From Bryobacteraceae bacterium (GTDB lineage Bacteria; Acidobacteriota; Terriglobia; Bryobacterales; Bryobacteraceae), in NCBI GenBank assembly GCA_025055455.1, contig JANWXD010000002.1, positions 133,808-197,807 on the forward strand: a stretch of DNA of 64,000 nucleotides, written 5' to 3'. The notes below the pieces were generated by a model. It ran no database searches and was not told the origin of the DNA. It worked only from the letters and a program-made list of their open reading frames with translations. Positions 47,802 through 55,634 of this stretch are shown piece by piece. Position 1 is the first letter of the stretch. Every line of letters starts with the position of its first letter. Position numbers and translations under genes: made by a program.

Positions 47802-49466
47802 ATGGAGCGGATCGGCCGGTACCGGATCGTGGCCGAACTGGGGCGGGGGGCCGTGGGGGTGGTCTACCGGGCCCTCGATCCGGCCATCGGCCGCACAATA
47901 GCCCTGAAGACGATCCGGGTGGCCGAGTTTGCCGATCCGGTCGAGCAGGCTCGGCTGCGGGAGCGGCTGTTGCGCGAAGCCCGCGCCGCCGGCGCTTTGT
48001 CCCATCCTCACATCGTGACCGTCTACGACGTGGGTGAGGAAGAGGGCCTGGCCTGGATCGCCATGGAGTTCGTCGCCGGTCCGACCCTCGAACAACTGCT
48101 GTGCGGCCCGCGACCCCTCGAACCGGAGACTGGGCTTCGCATCTGGCGGCAGACAGCTTCGGCGCTCGACTACGCCCACGGCAAGGGCATCGTGCATCGG
48201 GATGTGAAGCCCGCCAACATCATGCTGCACGACGATGGGACGGTGAAGATCACCGATTTTGGCATCGCCCGGGATGTGGCCTCCCAACAGGTGACCCAAG
48301 TGGGAGCAGTGCTGGGAACCCCGTGTTACATGTCGCCGGAGCAGGTCGAAGGCCGTCCGGTGGACGGGCGCTCCGATCAGTTCTCGCTCGCGGTCATCGC
48401 CTATGAGATGCTCACGGGCCAGAAGCCGTTTGCCGCCGAGGCGCTGCCCGCGCTGCTCTACAAGATCGCGCACGAGGAGCCGCCGGCGGCGCACCGCATC
48501 AACCCCAGCCTGGCTTGGCAGGTGGACGTGGTTTTGCGAAAGGCGCTGGCGAAGGATCCGGGGGAGCGCTACGAGAGCTGTTCGGCCTTCGTCCGCGCCC
48601 TGGAAGGCGCCTGCCGCGCGTCGCGGCGGTGGATGTTGCTGCCGCGGGGCGCCGGGGCGAGCCTGCCCACGGCCGAAGTCAAGCCGGCCGCTCCCCCGCG
48701 AGTTCCGGCGGACACGGCTCTTGCGCCAGGGCGCTCGAGAGGGCGGCAGTTGGCGGCCGTGACGCTGCTAGGGATCCTCGTCGCCGTGGGGGGAGTTGTG
48801 CTGTGGAAGAACCCTCGGGTCACTTCGCCCGCGCCGTCTGAAATCGCCATGCCGACGGCGGCAACCTCGCCGGAGGAGACCCTCAGCCGACCCAGTCCCG
48901 CTGGGCCGAGGCGCCAAGCACTGGCCCCGTCACCTCCCACGGCGGAAACAAGTCCCCCTGCCTCCGGGCCGAAAGCTGTTGCAGCGTCCGCGCCCAAGGC
49001 CGTCGCCGGGGAGCCGGCCGGGCAGATTCCGGCTCAGGTCGGCGTCTCGGACACCGCGGTGGTGCTCGTGCGCACCAGCCCTCCGGGCGCCACGGTCGTG
49101 TTCGACAGGGATCCTTCGAAGTCCTGCAAGAGCCCGTGCTCGTTGACGCTCCCTCACGGGCGGCACACCGCTTCGGCCTCTCTTGCCGGCTACCGTCCTG
49201 CGCTGCGCATCTTCGAAGTTCCCGCCGAAGTGGACCTCTTTCTATACCTGGCGCCGGTAACAGGGCAGATACAAATTGTTTCCGACCCGCCGGGCGCGAC
49301 GATTCTCCTCAACGGCAGCCTGCGCCGCGAAACCACACCCGCGACGCTAGAACTGCCGGCCGGCAAGTATACGGTGACGGTCTCCAAGGACGGTCGCAAG
49401 GCGGAGCAGGAGGTCGAGATCAAAGACGGCGCGTTTGTGCGGATCCACTTCGCGCTGGGTCAGTAA
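47802..49466 (+). CDS. membrane serine/threonine protein kinase with PEGA domains
   Basis: A 554-residue protein. Kinase domain 1-270: P-loop LGRGAVGVVYRALD, Lys in IALKTI, HRDVKPANIMLHDDG, DFG in ITDFGIARDV, activation loop GTPCYMSPEQVEGR, SDQFSLAVIAYEMLTGQ. A single membrane segment is near 316-332 (LAAVTLLGILVAVGGVVLW), then a Pro/Ala-rich stalk and two PEGA repeats (VRTSPPGATVVFDRD, VSDPPGATILLNGS), which are outside the membrane. It probably senses the envelope. A -10-like TACAAT (47785-47790) is 11 nt before the ATG. It is convergent with recX. Confidence 0.92.
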   Translation: MERIGRYRIVAELGRGAVGVVYRALDPAIGRTIALKTIRVAEFADPVEQARLRERLLREARAAGALSHPHIVTVYDVGEEEGLAWIAMEFVAGPTLEQLLCGPRPLEPETGLRIWRQTASALDYAHGKGIVHRDVKPANIMLHDDGTVKITDFGIARDVASQQVTQVGAVLGTPCYMSPEQVEGRPVDGRSDQFSLAVIAYEMLTGQKPFAAEALPALLYKIAHEEPPAAHRINPSLAWQVDVVLRKALAKDPGERYESCSAFVRALEGACRASRRWMLLPRGAGASLPTAEVKPAAPPRVPADTALAPGRSRGRQLAAVTLLGILVAVGGVVLWKNPRVTSPAPSEIAMPTAATSPEETLSRPSPAGPRRQALAPSPPTAETSPPASGPKAVAASAPKAVAGEPAGQIPAQVGVSDTAVVLVRTSPPGATVVFDRDPSKSCKSPCSLTLPHGRHTASASLAGYRPALRIFEVPAEVDLFLYLAPVTGQIQIVSDPPGATILLNGSLRRETTPATLELPAGKYTVTVSKDGRKAEQEVEIKDGAFVRIHFALGQ

Positions 49467-49472
49467 GCGCGC

Positions 49473-50030
49473 CTAGGCTTCGCTGGCGAGCTCATCCGGC
49501 TCCGCCGCCAAGGACTCCAGCGTTTCTACGTGGTGGGATTGGCGAAGGTATCGGCGCAAGACGGCGAGGATGCAGGCCGCGGTGAACCCGGCCCCCCGCA
49601 GCCGGCGATAGGTTGCCGCGAGGTTCTTCGGATCGGCGAGCCATTCCGCCAGGACGACCTTGCGATATTTCCGCGTCAGGAACTTCTCGATCAACTCGGA
49701 TTCGTCCGCGTCGCGGTAAGCCTCCCGGACCGCACGTTCGGCCACCTCGGGCGCCACGCGGCGCTGGCGCAAATCGCGCAGCACGCGCAACCGTCCGAAG
49801 CCCTGATGGTCGCGCCGCGCCACGGCGAAGGTCTCGGCGAAGCGGCGATCGTTGAGGTATCCGTACTCCTTCAGGCGCGCCACCACTGCGGCGACGTCTT
49901 CGGCACGCTCCGCCCTTGGGCGAAGCTTCTCCCGCAGTTCTGCCACCGAGTGGGCTCTCGCGCTGAGGGTGCGAAGGGCGTAGTCCCACAACGCTTCGGC
50001 GCCGAGCCGTGGCGATTTCCCGCGGGGCAT
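49473..50030 (-). CDS. recX: RecX regulatory protein
   Basis: A 185-residue RecX: DYALRTLSARAHSVAELREK, VVARLKEYGYLNDRRFAETF, GFGRLRVLRDLRQRRVAPEV, and a C-terminal third three-helix unit with YRRLRGAGFTAACILAVLRR. RecX modulates RecA filaments. recA is not adjacent. The region before its start contains a 10-bp palindrome (50044-50053). Confidence 0.92.
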   Translation of the reverse strand: MPRGKSPRLGAEALWDYALRTLSARAHSVAELREKLRPRAERAEDVAAVVARLKEYGYLNDRRFAETFAVARRDHQGFGRLRVLRDLRQRRVAPEVAERAVREAYRDADESELIEKFLTRKYRKVVLAEWLADPKNLAATYRRLRGAGFTAACILAVLRRYLRQSHHVETLESLAAEPDELASEA

Positions 50031-50043
50031 GCTCCTGGCGAAT

Positions 50044-50053
50044 ATGCTAGCAT
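50044..50053. promoter_or_regulatory. 10-bp palindrome between recX and ytxH
   Basis: ATGCTAGCAT is a perfect palindrome 14 nt before the recX start on one side and 55 nt before the YtxH start on the other. It overlaps -10-like TATGCT. It could be an operator for either gene. It is short, so chance is possible. Confidence 0.3.
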
Positions 50054-50108
50054 CGGGAGGGAAGATGAGAGTGGTGGGCAGCGCGAAACTTCCAGTCGGG
50101 AGGATCCA

Positions 50109-50414
50109 ATGAGCGAAGAAAAAGGGCTTTCTTACTTCTTTCTCGGGCTGGGAATTGGTGTGGCGATCGGAGTGCTATTTGCTCCCAAATCTGGGGAAGA
50201 GACACGGGATTACTTGCGGTCCAAAGCCGGCGAGGGCCGGGACTACCTGAAACGGCGCGGCGAGGAACTTTACGAGTCCGCCGGGGACCTGGTCGAGAAG
50301 GGCAAGGCGGCCATCACGAGCCAGAAAGAGCGCTTGGCCGCCGCCGTGGAGGCCGGCAAACAAGCCTACCGCGAGGCCGTGGCGGGAGAGACCGGGTCTC
50401 GGGCGGAAGCCTGA
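50109..50414 (+). CDS. YtxH-like membrane-anchored protein
   Basis: A 101-residue protein with one membrane segment (LSYFFLGLGIGVAIGVLFA) directly followed by the YtxH signature PKSGEETRDYLR, then a helical tail rich in Lys/Glu/Ala. YtxH-family proteins are stress-associated in Bacillus; the biochemical role is unknown. GGGAGG 7 nt upstream supports ATG 50109. It is followed after 38 nt by a DUF948 gene, the same pairing as Bacillus ytxH/ytxG. Confidence 0.85.
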   Translation: MSEEKGLSYFFLGLGIGVAIGVLFAPKSGEETRDYLRSKAGEGRDYLKRRGEELYESAGDLVEKGKAAITSQKERLAAAVEAGKQAYREAVAGETGSRAEA

Positions 50415-50452
50415 CAGCGTTCGTTCGGCCAACCCACGAAGGTTTCCCACCG

Positions 50453-50959
50453 ATGAGCCAGGAAGTGTTGCTGTACGTGATAGGCGGCGCCGTAGCGGTG
50501 TCGGCGATCGCGATGATCCTTCAAGCTGTGATGCTGGCCGGGATCTTCCGAGCCTCCAAGGCTACCCGCGAGCAAGTGGCCTACCTGACCAGCCATGCTG
50601 AGTCTTTCTTCGGGTCGGCGCAGAAGAGTCTGGAACAGACGCGCAAACAGATTGCCGATGTGGCGGCGAAGGCGGGGGACGTGCTGGAGCTGACGCGGAC
50701 GCAACTGGCGCGAATTGACGAGATTCTCAGCGACGCCGCCTCACGTGCCCGAGTGCAGATGGACCGGATCGAGCTAGTGCTGGACGACACGGTGAGCCGA
50801 CTCCACAGCACGGCCAATCAGCTTCAGGACGGTATTCTGCGACCGCTCAAGGAAATCAACGGCCTCGCGGTGGGGATCCGCGCCGGCCTAGGGGTGCTGT
50901 TCGGCGGCAAGCGGCTGACGGTCGAGCAAGCCACACAAGACGAAGAGATGTTCATCTAG
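50453..50959 (+). CDS. DUF948-like membrane protein
   Basis: A 168-residue protein. One N-terminal membrane helix (LLYVIGGAVAVSAIAMILQA) is followed by a long, heptad-like helical region (EQVAYLTSHAESFFGSAQKS through the middle) typical of DUF948/YtxG proteins, which look like single-pass coiled-coil anchors. The role is unknown; its partner is probably the YtxH-like protein upstream. Confidence 0.75.
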   Translation: MSQEVLLYVIGGAVAVSAIAMILQAVMLAGIFRASKATREQVAYLTSHAESFFGSAQKSLEQTRKQIADVAAKAGDVLELTRTQLARIDEILSDAASRARVQMDRIELVLDDTVSRLHSTANQLQDGILRPLKEINGLAVGIRAGLGVLFGGKRLTVEQATQDEEMFI

Positions 50960-50976
50960 GGCGTCCTCCGGCCGTC

Positions 50977-51738
50977 ATGATCGACATCCACGCCCACATC
51001 TTGCCCGGCATGGATGACGGGCCCCAGACGCTGGAAGAAAGCCTCGCCATGCTGGAGGTGGCCGTTGCCTACGGCACCACGGACATCGTCGCTACCCCGC
51101 ACGCCAACTTGCAGTACGCCTTCGATCCGGAGCTTGCGGACGGAAAGATCGCCGAGCTGCGGAGGGCCGCTCAGGGCAAGATCCGCATTCACCGAGGCTG
51201 CGACTTCCACCTGAGTTACGACAACATCCAGGATGCGCTGGCGCGGCCGGCCAAGTACACGGTCAACGGCAAGAAGTATCTGTTGGTGGAGTTTTCCGAG
51301 CTGCTGATCGCCAAGACGACCAACGACATCTTTGCACGGATGCAAGCCGCCGGCATCACGCCCGTCATCACCCATCCGGAGCGCAACATCCAGCTGCACC
51401 GACGTCTGGAGCAGATCGAGCAGTGGGTGGCGGCTGGCTGTTTGGTGCAAGTCACGGCGCAGTCTTTGCTCGGCAAGTTCGGCAAGCCGGCACGGGAGTT
51501 TGCCGAGGAGCTGCTGCGGAGGCGGTTGGTCCACGTGGTGGCCAGCGACGCGCATGATGCCAAGCGCCGTCCCCCGAGGCTGGATCAGGCCTTCGAGCTG
51601 GTGGCGCACAAATTCGGGCCGCGGCGAGCGGAGCGCTTGTTCCTGCTCAACCCCGGTGCCGTGATCGCAGGAGTCTGCCTGGAGCCGGACGACACCGAAG
51701 AGTTCCGCCCGCGGAAGTGGTATCAGTTTTGGGGGTAG
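50977..51738 (+). CDS. CpsB/YwqE-type PHP-fold tyrosine-protein phosphatase
   Basis: A 253-residue protein with the trinuclear-metal PHP motifs: MIDIHAHILPGMDDGPQTLE, ATPHANLQYAF, CDFHLSY, VEFSELL, VITHPERN, ASDAHDAKRR. CpsB/YwqE enzymes dephosphorylate bacterial tyrosine kinases that control exopolysaccharide chain length. No BY-kinase or polysaccharide export gene lies beside it in the window. It starts 17 nt after the DUF948 gene and may share its transcript. Confidence 0.87.
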   Translation: MIDIHAHILPGMDDGPQTLEESLAMLEVAVAYGTTDIVATPHANLQYAFDPELADGKIAELRRAAQGKIRIHRGCDFHLSYDNIQDALARPAKYTVNGKKYLLVEFSELLIAKTTNDIFARMQAAGITPVITHPERNIQLHRRLEQIEQWVAAGCLVQVTAQSLLGKFGKPAREFAEELLRRRLVHVVASDAHDAKRRPPRLDQAFELVAHKFGPRRAERLFLLNPGAVIAGVCLEPDDTEEFRPRKWYQFWG

Positions 51739-51907
51739 AGGCCTGCTGCGCCCGCGAGCTTGCCGGCGGGATGCAGAGCCCGCACACCGGCCCACGGCGC
51801 CAAAATTCGGGTTAGGCTAGAGGGAAAAACAGGAGGTGCGCTACAGTTTTCTGGGATCCTGCTCCAAGCGGGGCTGGCGCGCACTCAGGCCACTTGGGAG
51901 GGCAAGG

Positions 51908-53383
51908 ATGCGAGCTGTGGCTGGGATGCTGCTGGCTGTGGCGTTGGCCAGCGGGCAGGTGCACAAGTCTCCCATGGCCGGGCAATGGTTTCCGGCCGAC
52001 AAAGAGGCGCTCGACAAGCTGGTGGATGAGTGTTTCGCGGCGGCGCAAAGGCGCACCGGTGGAGCGCCGCCGCGCAAGAAGTTGCGGGCGCTGGTCGTGC
52101 CCCACGCCGCGTTGCCCTACTCCGGGATCGTGGCTGCCTCGGCCTATCGGCAGCTGGGCCGCGCAAAGAACCTCATCGTGCTCGGCTTCAGTCACCGGCG
52201 CCTGGTGCGCGGCTTGGTGGCGCCGGACGTCGAAGCCTATGAGATTGCCGGCGGCCGGATTGCGGTGAATCGAACCGCGGTCGGGGAACTCGGGGTGCGG
52301 GTGCTCGCCGAAGACCAGCTTTGCGACCACTCCCTCGAAAACCAGCTTCCTTTCGTGCGCCGCGTGGCGGACAAGGCGGGTTTCGTTCCGCTGTACGTGG
52401 GCGAGCTGAGTGCCGGGGAGCTGGCGTCGGCGGCCCAGCTGCTGGCGCAGCGCATGGAAGCGGGCGACGTCGTCATCGCATCCTGCGACTTTACGCACTA
52501 CGGGCAGGCGTACGGCTATACCCCGTGGCCGAATGACAAAGAGCTGCCCAAGCAGCTGTTCCGCCGCGCCATGCTGACGTTCGAACTGGTGGGATCGCTC
52601 GATGTGGCCGCCTTCGACCGTTTCCTGGAGACGACGGGGGAGAACCTCTGCGGCCGGGGGCCGGTGCGCCTGCTCATGGCGGCCCTGTCGCGGCTCAAGG
52701 AAGACACGTACCTGGTGCCGGTGGACTACATGACGTCGGGCGATCTGACGCGGGACTATTCGCTGAGCGTCACCTACGGGGCGCTGGCCTTCTATCCGGA
52801 GTCCGCCTTCGCCGTGGGGGAAACGGATCAGAAGCGGCTGCTGGCGAGCGCGCGGCAGACGCTCGACCGATTCTTGGCGGGGAAAAAAGAGCGAGTGGCG
52901 CCGCCGGAGAAGACCCCGGAGCTCGAGCAGCGCACGGGCGTGTTCGTGACCATCAAGAAAAACGGACAACTGCGGGGCTGTGTGGGCACGTTGTTCGGCT
53001 CGATGCCGCTGTACGAAGCGGTGGCGGACCGCACGCTGGCGGCGGCAAGCGAGGATCCGCGCTTCCGACCCGTGAGCGCCGCCGAGGGTCCGCTCTCGCT
53101 CGAGATTTCGCTGCTGACGCCGCTCAGGCGACTCACGCATTGGCGGCAGTTCCGGCTGGGTCAAGGAGCGGTGATCGTGCACAATGGGCGCTCGGGGATC
53201 CTATTGCCCCAGATCGCAGCGGAGAACGGCTGGGATGCGGAACAGTTCCTAGAGAACCTGTCGCGCAAAGCGGGCTTGCCGCCCAAGGCGTACCAGGACC
53301 CAGCCGCCACGCTGTACGTATATAGGGCGCAGGTGTTTTCCGAAACCGAGCCCACGCCAGCCTCGGGAGACGGGCGGCCGTAG
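51908..53383 (+). CDS. exported Memo-AMMECR1 fusion (AmmeMemoRadiSam B+A)
   Basis: A 491-residue protein. A signal peptide (MRAVAGMLLAVALASGQ) precedes a Memo dioxygenase-like domain (about 20-270): VVPHAALPYSG, LGFSHRRLVRG, DHSLENQLPFV, ASCDFTHYG and LCGRGPVRLLMAAL, the expected His/Cys metal-site blocks. An AMMECR1 domain follows (about 310-485: GVFVTIKKNGQLRGCVGTL, FRPVSAAEGPLSLEIS, LLPQIAAENGWD). The two domains usually co-occur with a radical-SAM protein; none is here. ATG 51908 was chosen because GGAGGG precedes it and it starts the signal peptide. The biochemical role of the system is unknown. Confidence 0.87.
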   Translation: MRAVAGMLLAVALASGQVHKSPMAGQWFPADKEALDKLVDECFAAAQRRTGGAPPRKKLRALVVPHAALPYSGIVAASAYRQLGRAKNLIVLGFSHRRLVRGLVAPDVEAYEIAGGRIAVNRTAVGELGVRVLAEDQLCDHSLENQLPFVRRVADKAGFVPLYVGELSAGELASAAQLLAQRMEAGDVVIASCDFTHYGQAYGYTPWPNDKELPKQLFRRAMLTFELVGSLDVAAFDRFLETTGENLCGRGPVRLLMAALSRLKEDTYLVPVDYMTSGDLTRDYSLSVTYGALAFYPESAFAVGETDQKRLLASARQTLDRFLAGKKERVAPPEKTPELEQRTGVFVTIKKNGQLRGCVGTLFGSMPLYEAVADRTLAAASEDPRFRPVSAAEGPLSLEISLLTPLRRLTHWRQFRLGQGAVIVHNGRSGILLPQIAAENGWDAEQFLENLSRKAGLPPKAYQDPAATLYVYRAQVFSETEPTPASGDGRP

Positions 53384-53393
53384 CGCGAATCTG

Positions 53394-54437
53394 TCAGAGC
53401 TTCGGGAACGGGAAGATCAGGAAATTCTTTCCGCTGCTGTTCATGGCAATGAGGAGGCCCGTCGGGAAACGATCTCCGAAGCGGCGGGAACTCACCTCGA
53501 TGCCGTCGGTCGAATCGGCGCCGCCGCGGAGGACCGCCACGAGCTGGGAGTGGTCGTGGGGCCGGCCCGGGGCGCCCTCGCGCCGGTAGATGCGGTACTC
53601 GCTGTGGCCGGGCACCTGGTCAGTGCAGACGATGAAGCCTTTGCCGCCGCGCTGAGTGTAGATGGCGATACCCTCGCGGTCTCCGCGGAAGCCCTCGCGG
53701 CCGAAGTGAGCCAGCGGGCGTGCCGCATCCGGGTGGTCCGGGTCGGCGTGCCATTTGTGAATGCCGTCACCCTCGTCGGCGTAATAGACGTAGCCAAGCT
53801 CGTCGTCGACGGCGATGGCTTCGATTTCTCCCCGACCGCTGAAGCGCCCGAACTCGCGAACCTTGATCAAGCGGAGGCCTCCCGCGCCGTCGTGCTCCAG
53901 GCGGTATTGCCACAGGTAGCCTTCGCGGGGACCGGTCTTGCGGCCAACGATGGCGAAGACGGCGCCGTCGCGGGGGCGTTTGTAGAGGGCGATTCCCATG
54001 GGCGCCGCAGCCTCGCCGGTCTGTCCCTCGAAGACGGGAAGCCCGCCCGGGGCGAGCTCCGTCAAGCCGCTGCCGTCGGGTGCGATCCGATAGACACGCA
54101 GCCGGCGGCGGTAGCGCTCCGTGGCCACGGCGATATCGGCCTGCTGCGCTCCGAGGCGAAGTCCGTATTCGACGTCGACGTTGTTGGGGCGGTCCAAGCC
54201 AGCGATTTTCTGACGGATCTTGCCGTCGAGTCCGTAAACGAATAGGGCTCCGGCCGGCGCTGCGGTCTTGTCCGTTGCGATGATGAGACTGCGGGAGGCA
54301 TCCTGCGGGTGGATCCAGAGGGCGGGGTCGTCCGGGTCTTCCCCCACCGGTTCCGTCGCCACGGTAGGTTCGAGGTTCAAAGTGGCGTGCGTTGCAAGGC
54401 TGACCGCCGTGAGCAACAAGAACCCGATGGTGCGCAT
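53394..54437 (-). CDS. exported beta-propeller phytase-like phosphatase
   Basis: A 347-residue protein with a signal peptide (MRTIGFLLLTAVSLATHA) and a six-bladed phytase propeller: VGEDPDDPALWIHPQDASRS, RPNNVDVEYGLRLG, PMGIALYKRP, GEIEAIAVDDELGYVYYADE, GDREGIAIYT. Acidic residues in these blocks are calcium and phosphate ligands in the family. It releases phosphate from phytate. ATG 54437 is preceded by AAGGAGAG and follows the alkaline phosphatase stop by one base, so the two are translated together. Confidence 0.88.
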   Translation of the reverse strand: MRTIGFLLLTAVSLATHATLNLEPTVATEPVGEDPDDPALWIHPQDASRSLIIATDKTAAPAGALFVYGLDGKIRQKIAGLDRPNNVDVEYGLRLGAQQADIAVATERYRRRLRVYRIAPDGSGLTELAPGGLPVFEGQTGEAAAPMGIALYKRPRDGAVFAIVGRKTGPREGYLWQYRLEHDGAGGLRLIKVREFGRFSGRGEIEAIAVDDELGYVYYADEGDGIHKWHADPDHPDAARPLAHFGREGFRGDREGIAIYTQRGGKGFIVCTDQVPGHSEYRIYRREGAPGRPHDHSQLVAVLRGGADSTDGIEVSSRRFGDRFPTGLLIAMNSSGKNFLIFPFPKL

Positions 54438-54438
54438 G

Positions 54439-55563
54439 TTATCTCTCCTTGGGAGACGTTTCCTTCCAGCCGAAGGCCGCCAGCATGATGCGGAACAGAT
54501 CCGTGTTGGAGAGCACGCCGCGAATGCGGCCGGCGCCCGGGCCTTGCGCCGCGACCAGCACTTCCTCTCCCGTATGCTCATCCTCGCGCCGGAGGTTTTG
54601 CCACGTGATGCTCTCCTGGCCGCTGGTGCGCTGGTCCCGCTCGGCGTCACGGATCAGCGGCTCGCCCCGGCGACCGCCGTTCACGCGCAGGTCGTAGGAG
54701 TGATCGGCGGTGAACAGGATCAGCGTCTCCTCGAGCCTCACACGTTTGGAAATGCGCTCGATGATGCGGTCGAACTCCACCGTACGCTCCAAGCCGCGCA
54801 CGATATCATCGGTGTGGAGGTCGGACTCGACCATCAAGAAATATCCTTTGGGGTTCCGGCTCAAAATGTCGATGGCTCGCAAGGCGGCGGCTCCCAGGTC
54901 GAATTCACCGGAATCCAACAGGACGATCAATCTTCGGGCGGCCGGCGGAGCCCGCTCCAGTGAATCGGTCACCGCGTAACCCTTTTGCATCAAGGCGCGT
55001 TCCGGGTCGGGTACGAAGGCGCGCATTTCCTGAAAAATACGCGAGCGGCCCGCGCCGATCACTACGTCCACGCCATCGCCGAACGGAGGCTTCAGGAGCC
55101 GGGCGAAGATTTCGCCTTCCTTGCGGCGGTCATTCACGTGGGCGTAGCAAGCGGCGGGCGTGGCGGAGGCGGCCGAGCTATTGGTCACGACGCCGGTCGA
55201 GAGGCCACGCTCCTCGGCGTACTCGAGGATGGTCTTCAAAGGACGGCCGTCCTTCTTGCCGCGCACGGCCGTCTCGTCCTGAGAGATCACACCGTTGTGC
55301 GTTTTCCGCCCGGTGACGATGGCGGTCATACCCGCGGCTGAGTCTGTCACCCAACTCGAGGCGGTGGAGGTCTCCATCAGGGCGATGTACGGCATGCGAT
55401 GGATGAAGAGGCGGCGGGGTTCGTTGTAGGCGTAGAGGCTGGCGGCGTGAAGCGTAGGAATGCCTGCCGCGTCGCCGAGGAACAGGATGACGTTGCGGGC
55501 GGTGCCATCTTCCGCCAGGGCGGAGCCCCACGCCATCAGCACCAGCAGACAAACTCGTTTCAT
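54439..55563 (-). CDS. exported alkaline phosphatase
   Basis: A 374-residue protein with a signal peptide (MKRVCLLVLMAWGSALA) and the alkaline-phosphatase fold: VILFLGDAAGIPTLHAA (metal Asp), nucleophile Ser in WVTDSAAGMTAIVTGRK, ILFTADHSYDLR, EHTGEEVLV. The usual ExxxxD..xH zinc-1 block reads VESDLHTDD, so the distal ligand arrangement differs from E. coli PhoA. It hydrolyses phosphate monoesters in the periplasm. It is between the receptor and the phytase genes in one minus-strand unit, 71 nt downstream of the receptor. Confidence 0.9.
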   Translation of the reverse strand: MKRVCLLVLMAWGSALAEDGTARNVILFLGDAAGIPTLHAASLYAYNEPRRLFIHRMPYIALMETSTASSWVTDSAAGMTAIVTGRKTHNGVISQDETAVRGKKDGRPLKTILEYAEERGLSTGVVTNSSAASATPAACYAHVNDRRKEGEIFARLLKPPFGDGVDVVIGAGRSRIFQEMRAFVPDPERALMQKGYAVTDSLERAPPAARRLIVLLDSGEFDLGAAALRAIDILSRNPKGYFLMVESDLHTDDIVRGLERTVEFDRIIERISKRVRLEETLILFTADHSYDLRVNGGRRGEPLIRDAERDQRTSGQESITWQNLRREDEHTGEEVLVAAQGPGAGRIRGVLSNTDLFRIMLAAFGWKETSPKER

Positions 55564-55634
55564 GACCGTCTTGCTCGCAGCACGTAACGTGCCAGTCTGC
55601 GACCCGTCCCGGCAGAAGGCCGGGGCGATGCGGC

